A stretch of 12,718 nucleotides of DNA, taken from assembly GCA_002417965.1 (NCBI GenBank), contig DIDD01000132.1, positions 23,486 through 36,203 on the forward strand. Reading direction: 5' to 3'. The notes beneath the pieces are model-generated. The model searched no databases and was not told the origin of the DNA. It saw nothing but the letters and a program-made list of their open reading frames with translations. The translations under genes and the position numbers were made by a program. This DNA is from Veillonellaceae bacterium UBA5809 (GTDB taxonomy: Bacteria; Bacillota; Negativicutes; Veillonellales; Dialisteraceae). This document shows, one piece after another, positions 1 through 6,572 of the stretch (its first letter is position 1; the number at the start of each line of letters is the position of its first letter).

Positions 1-2
1 TC

Positions 3-173
3 ATGCATCAGTATAAAGTCGAATTATCCGCGATTTATCAGAAAGCTGCTCTGAAAAAAGCCAGCATACACCTGAAACATCTTTCCTCTGAAGAACTGAT
101 GATCCGCCGGTGCAATGAAGACATGCGTCAGGATATCTCTGATTTAAAGGTAAAATACGGGATTCATTATTGA
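3..173 (+). CDS. Unrecognised ORF, probably the 3' end of a gene entering from the left
   Basis: An open frame runs from the left window edge to TGA at 171-173. The first visible ATG is at 3-5 and would give 56 residues, starting MHQYKVELSA and ending KVKYGIHY. Any ribosome binding site lies outside the window, so it may be a complete small protein or the C-terminus of a longer one. The product is charged and predicted mostly helical, rich in Lys, Glu, Leu and Ser, with no membrane segment or motif I recognise. Only 13 nt separate its stop from the -35 box of the tRNA promoter, and I see no terminator between them. Its transcript may therefore run into the tRNA and end at the hairpin after it. 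I assign no function. Confidence 0.45.
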   Translation: MHQYKVELSAIYQKAALKKASIHLKHLSSEELMIRRCNEDMRQDISDLKVKYGIHY

Positions 174-186
174 TAAAACTTTTTAT

Positions 187-215
187 TTGACAGTCATCGG
201 CAACAATGATATAAT
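187..215 (+). promoter_or_regulatory. Consensus sigma-A promoter of tRNA-Lys
   Basis: A perfect -35 TTGACA (187-192) and a perfect -10 TATAAT (210-215) are separated by exactly 17 bp. Transcription would start near 222, about ten bases before the mature tRNA 5' end at 233. A full-consensus promoter is expected for a stable RNA gene. Confidence 0.85.
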
Positions 216-232
216 TACTTTCGTTACGAAAT

Positions 233-308
233 GGATCATTAGCTCAGTTGGTAGAGCACCTGACTCTTAATCAGGGTGTCCGGGGTTCGAACCCCTGATG
301 ATCCACCA
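233..308 (+). tRNA. tRNA-Lys (anticodon CTT)
   Basis: A complete 76-nt cloverleaf. The acceptor arms GGATCAT (233-239) and ATGATCC (298-304) pair fully. The D arm carries AGCTCAGTTGGTAGAGC, and the T arm carries GGTTCGAACC. The anticodon stem CCTGA/TCAGG encloses the loop CTCTTAA, putting anticodon CTT at 266-268, which reads the Lys codon AAG. The discriminator is A305 and CCA is encoded at 306-308. The gene stands alone, with its own promoter and terminator and no adjacent tRNA. Confidence 0.97.
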
Positions 309-317
309 GATAATATG

Positions 318-356
318 CCCCCACAGCATTTGTGCTGTGGGGGTTTTGATTATTTT
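318..356 (+). terminator. Rho-independent terminator after tRNA-Lys
   Basis: An 11-bp perfect stem (CCCCCACAGCA at 318-328 with its complement at 333-343) closes a TTTG loop and is followed by TTTTGATTATTTT. It begins ten bases after the tRNA CCA end. Confidence 0.9.
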
Positions 357-407
357 GATGAAAAAACAATCAAAAATTCTTATTCATTCAAAACGCATCC
401 GGTTCAA

Positions 408-460
408 TATAAAAAATAGGCAGGATAAAAAGAGCTTGCCTTAGAATCTTTTTATCCTGC
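408..460 (-). terminator. Terminator of the glycosyltransferase-DUF389 unit
   Basis: The 14-bp arms GCAGGATAAAAAGA (420-433) and TCTTTTTATCCTGC (447-460) form a perfect inverted repeat with a 13-nt loop. On the minus strand the hairpin is followed by CCTATTTTTTATATT, a U-rich tail. It begins only seven bases after the DUF389 stop codon and faces the tRNA terminator, so the two units converge here. On the plus strand no T-run follows the stem, so it reads as a minus-strand terminator. Confidence 0.7.
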
Positions 461-467
461 ACCGATC

Positions 468-1799
468 TTAATTAATTTGGAATTGCATGTCTACAGGCAC
501 TTTAACTTGTGTCTCAATCCAGTCATGAAGTTTTCCCTGATCAGGCAGTGACATATTTCTTGTAAGGGTTACACGGACATAAAAATGGCGGAATGATATT
601 TTCCCGTCCTGATCAGAAACTGCCACAGAACCCCCGGCTATAGAATGAATTTCAGGGAAAAGAGACGGTGCCTGCTGGTTGAGTGCTCTGACTAATGTCC
701 GGTCCCGAAATGACCGCTGATAATCAGGATAGTATTCCTGAATCAATTCCTTATATGTCTTGCTTGTTCCCAGCATTTCCGTCTGAAGCTGACCTGCAAT
801 CATTTGTTGAATATCTTTTTCCGTGGGAATACCGTCAAGTTGATTCTGCACAACTTTCAGTTTCATTTTTCCCAGTCCGGGGTAAGAGTCCATTTTGTCC
901 TGCAGTGCATCAATTTGTTGCTGGGACAGAGGAGACCCTATCAAGTTGATTTGAAAAACGTTTCCCTTGATTGCATGGGAGATTACGCTGGAATCAGTAA
1001 ACTGAACTTCTTTTTTTATATATTGCTCAGTCTGGGCCTGAATAAACTGCTGCTGCACAGATTGATATGCCATATAAATACTCGGTATGGTAATAATCAT
1101 TCCTAATAGAAAAAGTGTCCTTTTCTGATGTTGAAAAATCCCTTCTTCTATTCCTCCCCGGGCAGCAGGAACCCCAAGGATTTTAAAGATGATGAAAGAA
1201 GCAAGCGCAATAAAAAAAGCATTGATAAAAAAAAGATAGAGGGCTCCGCCAAAAAAAACAAAAGATTGGATGGCAATGCCATATCCCACAGTACACAACG
1301 GAGGCAATAAGGCCGTTGCAATGGCAACTCCGGGAATCACATTATTTTTTTCCAGACGTGTATTGCCGACAGCCCCGGCAAGACCTCCGAAAAGAGCAAT
1401 CAATACATCCCATATGGTCGGCTCTGTTCTGGACAGCAGTTCTTGGGACGGTGTAGAGATGGGCGACAGCCAAAAATAAAGAGCCGATGCCCCCACAGCA
1501 AAAGTAACCTGAAAAAGCAAACTCACAAGAGCATCCCGGAAGCATCGTATGTCATAAGCCGCCATGGCATATCCCGAAGCCACAATATTGCCCATAAGCG
1601 GTGAAATCAGCATAGCACCGATAACAACCACTGTGTTGTTTAAGTTTAACCCAATACACGCAATTAGAATGGCCAGGATCAAAACCCACATATTCATCCC
1701 CTGTATACTTGAATCATTTCCTATACGGAGACGTATTTCATCCATATCTGCTGATCCGCGGTTTAAGTTAAAAAGCTGTATTTTTCCAAGAGGCTTCAA
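468..1799 (-). CDS. DUF389 family integral membrane protein
   Basis: A 443-residue protein of the DUF389 family, whose biochemical role is not established. The family core is clear: LNNTVVVIGAMLISPLMGNI (about 53-72), FGGLAGAVGNTR (137-148) and IPGVAIATALLPPLC (155-169). About seven hydrophobic segments lie between residues 36 and 246. They are followed by a soluble C-terminal region of about 195 residues rich in Gln. The start is TTG at 1797-1799: a GGGGAGG site lies seven bases before it, while the first internal ATG (residue 19) has no such site. It lies 50 nt after the UgtP-like gene, probably on the same transcript. The family is often described as a possible transporter, but I see no substrate clue. 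Family call firm, function unknown. Confidence 0.9.
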   Translation of the reverse strand: MKPLGKIQLFNLNRGSADMDEIRLRIGNDSSIQGMNMWVLILAILIACIGLNLNNTVVVIGAMLISPLMGNIVASGYAMAAYDIRCFRDALVSLLFQVTFAVGASALYFWLSPISTPSQELLSRTEPTIWDVLIALFGGLAGAVGNTRLEKNNVIPGVAIATALLPPLCTVGYGIAIQSFVFFGGALYLFFINAFFIALASFIIFKILGVPAARGGIEEGIFQHQKRTLFLLGMIITIPSIYMAYQSVQQQFIQAQTEQYIKKEVQFTDSSVISHAIKGNVFQINLIGSPLSQQQIDALQDKMDSYPGLGKMKLKVVQNQLDGIPTEKDIQQMIAGQLQTEMLGTSKTYKELIQEYYPDYQRSFRDRTLVRALNQQAPSLFPEIHSIAGGSVAVSDQDGKISFRHFYVRVTLTRNMSLPDQGKLHDWIETQVKVPVDMQFQIN

Positions 1800-1849
1800 C
1801 TGTGGTCCTCCCCATTAATTATTTTGCCGTACAGGCTGTCAAAATATTT

Positions 1850-2968
1850 TCATTCCGCAGATCCCTGGGCCGAATGAATCATCCCATACAAAATTTTCAC
1901 AATTTCTTCACTGCTGTGCATAGGACCATCCCCGCAGGCTTTGGCCATAGCATCTCTTTTCTGGGGATTCCGCAGGATTCCCGACACTGACTCTACCAGT
2001 TCAGAACGGTTCACCCAACAGGCACAATGCTGTTCCTGCAGGTGAATTGCATTGGCTCTTTCCTGCCCGGGAAGCGCATTGACAAGAACCATAGGCAGAT
2101 TCATTGTCAGCGCCTCTGTACATGTCAGGGCCCCCGGCTTGGTGACAAGAAGATCACTCTGCGCCATAAGGCGGGCCACTTTATTGGTATAGCTATGGAG
2201 TTCTACAGGATGCCGGAGATTTTTTCGAAAAGCAGCCACTTCTTCATAAGCGGTAATATTTTGCCCGGTGATGACTATAAATTGGGAAACTTCATCCAAT
2301 GCATCCAGACGCCTCAGTGTATCTGTCATACATCCTAGCCCCAATCCGCCCCCCATGATTAATACGGTGCCCGGAATCCGTGATGTCTGCGCACTTTTTT
2401 CTTCATAAAAAGCTCTTCTGACAGGAATTCCTGTTGTATGTATAATATCTCTGGGAACTCCGTGGCCTGCCAGCTGCTCTGCCAATTCCTTCGTCGGAAC
2501 GCAGTATCCGTCAAGATGTTTATAAATCCACAGCTGATGAATATCAAAATCAGTAATCACTCCTAAAAGAGGTGTAGAAATTTCCCCTTCTTTTTTTAGG
2601 AGATTTGCCGCACAGGCCGGAAAAGGATGTGTGAAAACAAGAGCTTCCGGTTTGAGCACATGAACCATTCTTTTCATTCTCCGCCGGAATCCCCACGACA
2701 AAAGACTCTGCACTCCATTGCCCAGATAGCGGTTCTGCGAATTTTGATAAAGCTGATTATACATAAGAGGAAAGATATCTATCATTTTCAGGTAGGTTTC
2801 TTTGATCAGATGATCCAACGAAAGTGAATCTCTGGACAAAAAGTCCAACACTCTCGCAGAATCCTGAGGATGCATCATTTTAATGGTTTCTTCTATGGCA
2901 CGTGCTGCCTGTGTATGCCCGGATCCGATAGATGCTGTAAGAATAAAAAATTTTTTATGATCCCGCAT
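1850..2968 (-). CDS. UgtP/MGDG-synthase-like glycolipid glycosyltransferase
   Basis: A 372-residue GT-B fold enzyme of the GT28 branch that includes MurG, plant MGDG synthase and Bacillus UgtP (about 380 residues). Such enzymes move glucose or galactose from a UDP-sugar to diacylglycerol at the inner face of the membrane. The N-terminal acceptor half has TASIGSGH (11-18) and the family's TDFDIHQLW (139-147). The donor half has the glycine loop MGGGLGLG (205-212), TKPGALTCTEAL (276-287) and PGQERANA (300-307). There is no signal peptide, as expected for a peripheral membrane enzyme. The ATG start has a distant AAGGGG site about 11 bases upstream. A nearby ATG lies out of frame. It is the first gene of a two-gene unit with DUF389. 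Whether the sugar is glucose or galactose, and how many are added, cannot be read from the sequence. Confidence 0.85.
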   Translation of the reverse strand: MRDHKKFFILTASIGSGHTQAARAIEETIKMMHPQDSARVLDFLSRDSLSLDHLIKETYLKMIDIFPLMYNQLYQNSQNRYLGNGVQSLLSWGFRRRMKRMVHVLKPEALVFTHPFPACAANLLKKEGEISTPLLGVITDFDIHQLWIYKHLDGYCVPTKELAEQLAGHGVPRDIIHTTGIPVRRAFYEEKSAQTSRIPGTVLIMGGGLGLGCMTDTLRRLDALDEVSQFIVITGQNITAYEEVAAFRKNLRHPVELHSYTNKVARLMAQSDLLVTKPGALTCTEALTMNLPMVLVNALPGQERANAIHLQEQHCACWVNRSELVESVSGILRNPQKRDAMAKACGDGPMHSSEEIVKILYGMIHSAQGSAE

Positions 2969-3007
2969 AAAAACATAAGCCCCTTACCTGTCTTTTATTT
3001 CTTACTT

Positions 3008-3037
3008 ATTATAACATAAAAAAAGGCTCCTTCCCAA
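3008..3037 (-). promoter_or_regulatory. Likely promoter of the glycosyltransferase-DUF389 unit
   Basis: On the minus strand a TATAAT (3008-3013) is preceded by TG one base away, giving the extended -10 TGTTATAAT. A partial -35 TTGGGA (3032-3037) lies 18 bp upstream. Transcription would begin near 3001, about 33 nt before the ATG. The site lies between the hup terminator and the glycosyltransferase gene. Confidence 0.6.
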
Positions 3038-3061
3038 ACCTCTGTGCCTTCCCTGGGAAAA

Positions 3062-3109
3062 AGCAGAAAGGCGGTATATATCCTTCTGGATATATACCGC
3101 CTTTTTGCT
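3062..3109 (-). terminator. Terminator after hup, end of the long operon
   Basis: A very strong hairpin: 22-bp arms (3062-3083 and 3088-3109) with a single G-T mispair and a TTCT/AGAA loop. The core is GGCGGTATATATCC and its complement. On the minus strand the core stem is followed by TTTCTGCTTTTT. On the plus strand the core is followed by CTTTTTGCT, so it may stop transcription both ways. It begins about 30 nt after the hup stop codon. Confidence 0.85.
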
Positions 3110-3140
3110 GAAGAAATCAATTTCTAAAAGAAGAACTTGA

Positions 3141-3416
3141 TTACTGATTAACTTTTTCCTTCAGTTGTTTGCTGACTTTAAATGCCGGCGTCTTGGATGC
3201 GGGAATCTGAATGGTTTTCTGATTAGCAGGATTGTGTCCTTCACGGGCTTTACGTTGACGAACTTCAAATGTGCCAAAACCGATCACCTGCACTTTTTCA
3301 CCCTTTACAAGTGCGTCGCTAATGACATCAATCACAGCTTTCACGGCTTTTTCTGCATCTTTCTTAGTCATTTCAGCTTCCTGAGCCACTAGTGTAATCA
3401 ATTCCGTTTTGTTCAT
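3141..3416 (-). CDS. hup: HU family nucleoid DNA-binding protein
   Basis: A 91-residue histone-like protein that binds and bends DNA non-specifically as a dimer. The usual family length is 90-92. The N-terminus MNKTELITLVAQEAEMTKKD and the two-helix dimerisation region are typical. VQVIGFGTFEVRQRKAREGHNP (about 44-65) forms the start of the beta arm, followed by arm residues rich in Lys, Pro and Ile (IQIPASKTPAFK). I chose the ATG at 3414-3416. An upstream in-frame TTG (3420-3422) would add two residues, but it is only four bases from the GGAGG site, while the ATG is ten away and gives the family N-terminus. The gene is last in the unit, 79 nt after mazG. I see no well-spaced promoter in that gap, although HU is usually made in large amounts. 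Confidence 0.96.
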   Translation of the reverse strand: MNKTELITLVAQEAEMTKKDAEKAVKAVIDVISDALVKGEKVQVIGFGTFEVRQRKAREGHNPANQKTIQIPASKTPAFKVSKQLKEKVNQ

Positions 3417-3495
3417 ATTCAAACATCCTCCTTTAATGATTCACGGGAAGGTCCCGCTACGTTCTGATGGTACGGACGCATACAGTTATAAACTG

Positions 3496-4956
3496 TCACT
3501 TCTGCTCCGTGCTGTTCTTCCACAAACTGCCAATCTGCTCTTTGGAAAGTTTTGTCCAGTCAATTTGCTGCCGATAGAGTTGATCTTCCCATTCGCAGAA
3601 TTTTTCAGAAAACTCACGGCTAAAACGGTGCAAAGCCACTTCCGGATCAACCCGGTAAAAGCGCAGAAACCGGACGGTCTCAAAAAGGGCCCTTCCGCTT
3701 ATATATTCTGCTTTTTCCCGTGTCAGATTTTGCTCCAGCCCACGGGCTGCCTGCTTCCAGGCGGACTCCATATGCTGCCGGCAGATATCACCGTTCTCTG
3801 CTGTATAAATCCCCATAGAACTGACTTTATTCTGCATTATACACGTAAACAGCAGACTTGGCAAGTTCTGCGGAATTCCGGATAATAAATGGGCTCTTTT
3901 CTTTTCCTTCATTTTTCGAAGTTCCCACGAACCCAGCATTTCCGCCGCTTCCTGTCTTCTGACACGTCCGAATACAAAAGGATGCCTTTCCTTCATTTTA
4001 TCTGTTATGCCATCCACTACATCCTGCATGGTAAACAATCCTGCCTCTTCTGCCAGCCTGGCATGAAAAATAATCTGAAAAAGAACATCCCCCAGTTCTT
4101 CCTTGAGATTTTCTGAATCTCCGCGGTCAATTGCGTCAATCACCTCCCAAGCTTCCTGAAGAAAATAAGTTCTGAGAGTCTCATGATTCTGGCTTTTATC
4201 CCACGGACATCCGCCGGGAGACCGCAGCGCTTTCATAACCTGAACAAGCGGCTTCAGCGTAAAAGGCTTCACAGCCGGCGGTAAGGCCTTACCGGGATCA
4301 AAGACACAAAGTGTAAGATGATCCATGTCATATCGGTCTAGTTCAAAAAGAGGTATGTCAAGTACAGATTCATCAGGAAGGGAAAGGTGCCTGATCAGGC
4401 TGACCGGGGCTTCATCCCCGTAACGGTCCATCAGTGTCAGCTTGACTTCTGAAGCTGTTTCCTGATTATAAATCTGTGTAATGACTATGGGATGTCCAAT
4501 GGTTGCAGGAAGTGTATCCAATTCAGACGCATCTACCACAGTCAGTCCCTGTACTGGATCGAGTTCTGCCCTGATATACAACAGTTCAAGAAAACTCATT
4601 CCCGCACATATATGCACGGGAATGCCGCTTTTTTCTGCCTGTCTGCGCAGCATGACAACTGTTTTTTCTGCTACCAGAGGACTTCCCGGGACCGCATATA
4701 CAAGGCTTTCTCCCTTTCCGGCACGGGCAGCAAGAAATTTGACAATACTGCTGTAAACTGCATCAAAAGATGATTCTTTTTCATAAAAAATATCCAATGA
4801 TTCGTAGGGAATGTGATGTTCATCCAGCCACTTGACTGTGGGGTGAATCCGCGTTCTCAAATAAATTTTTCTGCCTGACTGAAGAAGCTGTTCGGTTTGA
4901 CGTGTAATCAGTCCTGCATCCCCTGGCCCCAGTCCGACAATATAAATATCACCCAT
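3496..4956 (-). CDS. mazG: YabN-type fusion: tetrapyrrole methylase-like domain plus MazG NTP pyrophosphohydrolase
   Basis: A 486-residue two-domain protein, close in length to Bacillus YabN. Residues 1 to about 220 form an SAM-dependent tetrapyrrole (corrin/porphyrin) methylase-like domain with GLGPGD (8-13) and YAVPGSPLVAEKTV (87-100). Residues about 235-330 are a MazG domain, with LRSPGGCPWDKSQNHETLR (244-262) and the metal-binding pair ExxE (E268, E271) and ExxD (E287, D290). MazG proteins hydrolyse (d)NTPs to monophosphate and pyrophosphate and are thought to cleanse or balance nucleotide pools. A second MazG-like segment near 405-455 (LFETVRFLRFYRVDPEVALH) aligns by eye with the usual C-terminal repeat, but its ExxD positions read I419 and R422. 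The start lies two bases after the flippase stop, with AAAGGG five bases upstream, so the genes are likely translationally coupled. The methylase-like domain's substrate is unknown. Confidence 0.93.
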   Translation of the reverse strand: MGDIYIVGLGPGDAGLITRQTEQLLQSGRKIYLRTRIHPTVKWLDEHHIPYESLDIFYEKESSFDAVYSSIVKFLAARAGKGESLVYAVPGSPLVAEKTVVMLRRQAEKSGIPVHICAGMSFLELLYIRAELDPVQGLTVVDASELDTLPATIGHPIVITQIYNQETASEVKLTLMDRYGDEAPVSLIRHLSLPDESVLDIPLFELDRYDMDHLTLCVFDPGKALPPAVKPFTLKPLVQVMKALRSPGGCPWDKSQNHETLRTYFLQEAWEVIDAIDRGDSENLKEELGDVLFQIIFHARLAEEAGLFTMQDVVDGITDKMKERHPFVFGRVRRQEAAEMLGSWELRKMKEKKRAHLLSGIPQNLPSLLFTCIMQNKVSSMGIYTAENGDICRQHMESAWKQAARGLEQNLTREKAEYISGRALFETVRFLRFYRVDPEVALHRFSREFSEKFCEWEDQLYRQQIDWTKLSKEQIGSLWKNSTEQK

Positions 4957-4958
4957 GA

Positions 4959-6572
4959 TTACCCTTTCTTATCCTTAAAAAGGTCAAGTTTGTTAATCAA
5001 TGCTGCAGCCCCGGATCCAATACGGGGAATATTTTTTACATCCTCTGCACGGATGGCATGTGTCAGAATAATGGCCGCACCATAGACCGCCATTCCCGTC
5101 AGAATAGCCAGAAGCGTAGCTATTGTATTCCCTTTAAGAATTGAAAAAGTCAACTGATAGACGCCATACACAGAAGCTCCCATAATAAGAGAAGCCGCGG
5201 AAATTTTAGCCAGATGAATCATATCCATTTTATAATTCATGTATTTATACAGGAAAAACAAATTCAGCAGAGCTGCCACTCCGAAGTCCGCATTTGTAGC
5301 CCAGGCAGCTCCTAAAATTCCCCAGCTGGGCAGTGAAGTAAGATTCCATGAGAGCACAATCTTCACCGCAGCGCTGGCTACCATATTAATAAATGGAATG
5401 GCTGTACGCCCCATCCCCTGAAGAACGCCGGTCGTAACCTGCTGTACTCCCAAAAGGAAGATTCCAAAGCTCATCACAGCAATACATGGCCCGGAGTCAG
5501 GTGTCGCATACAACATGGCAGAAATAGGTGTTGCAATAACACACATTCCCACAAAAGAAGGCATGGTAATGATATTGGCAATGCGCATCGCCGTATCTGT
5601 TCTTTTATAAATAGTGTCCGGCTGATGACGGGCCACGGCACTGGATATGGCCGGGACCAGGCTGGCTGCCAAAGAAGCCGTAAGAATCGTGGGCATGTTT
5701 ACCAGCGCTGTAGCCATTCCTGTCAGATACCCAAATAAAGTGGTCGCTTGTTCTACTGTGAATCCAGCAACTTCCAATCTTTGAGGAACAATAAATAGAT
5801 CAATATTTGATACAATGGGAAGCATAATATTTGCCAGTGACACTGGAATAGCCAATATTAAAAGACGCTTGATAATCGACAGCGCCGACTCGGGCACAAT
5901 AGACCGGTCCCGGTCTTCGCGCATCTCCCTGCGCCAGGATTTCTGTTTATAATAAAAAAACAGAAGGATAAAAATACCTGCTAAAGCTCCGGGAGCTGCT
6001 CCCAAGGTGGCGCCGGCCGCACCGTATTCCAAACCATACGGAAGCAGCCATATGGCCAGCGCAATCATAATAACGACTCTGAAGATCTGTTCTGCAATTT
6101 GAGATACAGCTGTGGGCGTCATACTTTGAAGCCCCTGGAAATAGCCTCTCAATGTAGCTAGAATAGTGGCTAAAAAAATAGCCGGAGACAAAGCGACTAA
6201 AGAATAATAAGCTCTGGGATCTCTTACAAGATGACTGTCGACCAGCCATCCCGCCCCAAAATAAAGGAGTCCGCTGAAAAAGAGCCCTGTTGCCGTAAGA
6301 GCCGTCATGGAAATTCTAAAAACGCGCTGCCCTCCAAAGTAATCTCTTACTGCATTTTTTTCTGCCACCATAATAGAGATGGCCACAGGAAGACCGGCGG
6401 AAGACACTGCCAGACAGAGCAGATAGATAGGATAAGCCATTTGATACAAGCCGATTCCTTCCCCGCCCAGCAGGCGGGACAGCCAAATCCGGCTGACGGC
6501 TCCAATAAATTTAACGGCAATGCCGGCTACTGTTAAAATAAGAGCTCCTTGAATAAATGTATCTTTACGCAC
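4959..6572 (-). CDS. SpoVB/YabM-like MOP-superfamily lipid-linked oligosaccharide flippase
   Basis: A 537-residue polytopic membrane protein with about 12-14 hydrophobic segments. It belongs to the polysaccharide-export branch of the MOP superfamily (SpoVB, YabM, Wzx, MurJ relatives). These proteins move undecaprenyl-linked precursors across the cytoplasmic membrane. RGYFQGLQSMTPTAVSQIAE (about 142-161) is typical of the SpoVB/YabM subgroup. I chose GTG at 6570-6572: AAAGGTGG lies five bases before it, it gives the family-like start MRKDTFIQGA, and it overlaps the mfd stop by 8 nt (GTGCGTAA). An in-frame ATG (6606-6608) and TTG (6609-6611) lie upstream but have poor ribosome binding sites. 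A YabM-like gene between mfd and yabN is a conserved Bacillota arrangement. Whether it flips lipid II or another precursor cannot be told from sequence. Confidence 0.88.
   Translation of the reverse strand: MRKDTFIQGALILTVAGIAVKFIGAVSRIWLSRLLGGEGIGLYQMAYPIYLLCLAVSSAGLPVAISIMVAEKNAVRDYFGGQRVFRISMTALTATGLFFSGLLYFGAGWLVDSHLVRDPRAYYSLVALSPAIFLATILATLRGYFQGLQSMTPTAVSQIAEQIFRVVIMIALAIWLLPYGLEYGAAGATLGAAPGALAGIFILLFFYYKQKSWRREMREDRDRSIVPESALSIIKRLLILAIPVSLANIMLPIVSNIDLFIVPQRLEVAGFTVEQATTLFGYLTGMATALVNMPTILTASLAASLVPAISSAVARHQPDTIYKRTDTAMRIANIITMPSFVGMCVIATPISAMLYATPDSGPCIAVMSFGIFLLGVQQVTTGVLQGMGRTAIPFINMVASAAVKIVLSWNLTSLPSWGILGAAWATNADFGVAALLNLFFLYKYMNYKMDMIHLAKISAASLIMGASVYGVYQLTFSILKGNTIATLLAILTGMAVYGAAIILTHAIRAEDVKNIPRIGSGAAALINKLDLFKDKKG

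Noticed and set aside
1815..1842. TTGACA (minus strand, 1837-1842) before the DUF389 gene as an internal promoter
   Set aside because: No good -10 at a proper distance (TAATTA at 15 bp, ATTAAT at 17 bp), and the start would fall in or beside the ribosome binding site. Probably chance within the gap after the glycosyltransferase gene.
2969..3140. Possible small gene or riboswitch between hup and the glycosyltransferase gene
   Set aside because: The gap is explained by the hup terminator and an extended -10 promoter. No ORF with a ribosome binding site is present.
3486..3520. TATAAC on the minus strand as a hup promoter -10
   Set aside because: No -35-like hexamer at 16-18 bp and no TG extension, so there is not enough support to list it as a promoter.
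3409..3885. 158-codon plus-strand ORF opposite mazG and hup, and similar long opposite-strand ORFs (6598-7074, 11172-11747, 11802-12365)
   Set aside because: All lie opposite well-recognised conserved genes and have low-complexity or Cys/His/Phe-rich translations without domain motifs. They are shadow frames.
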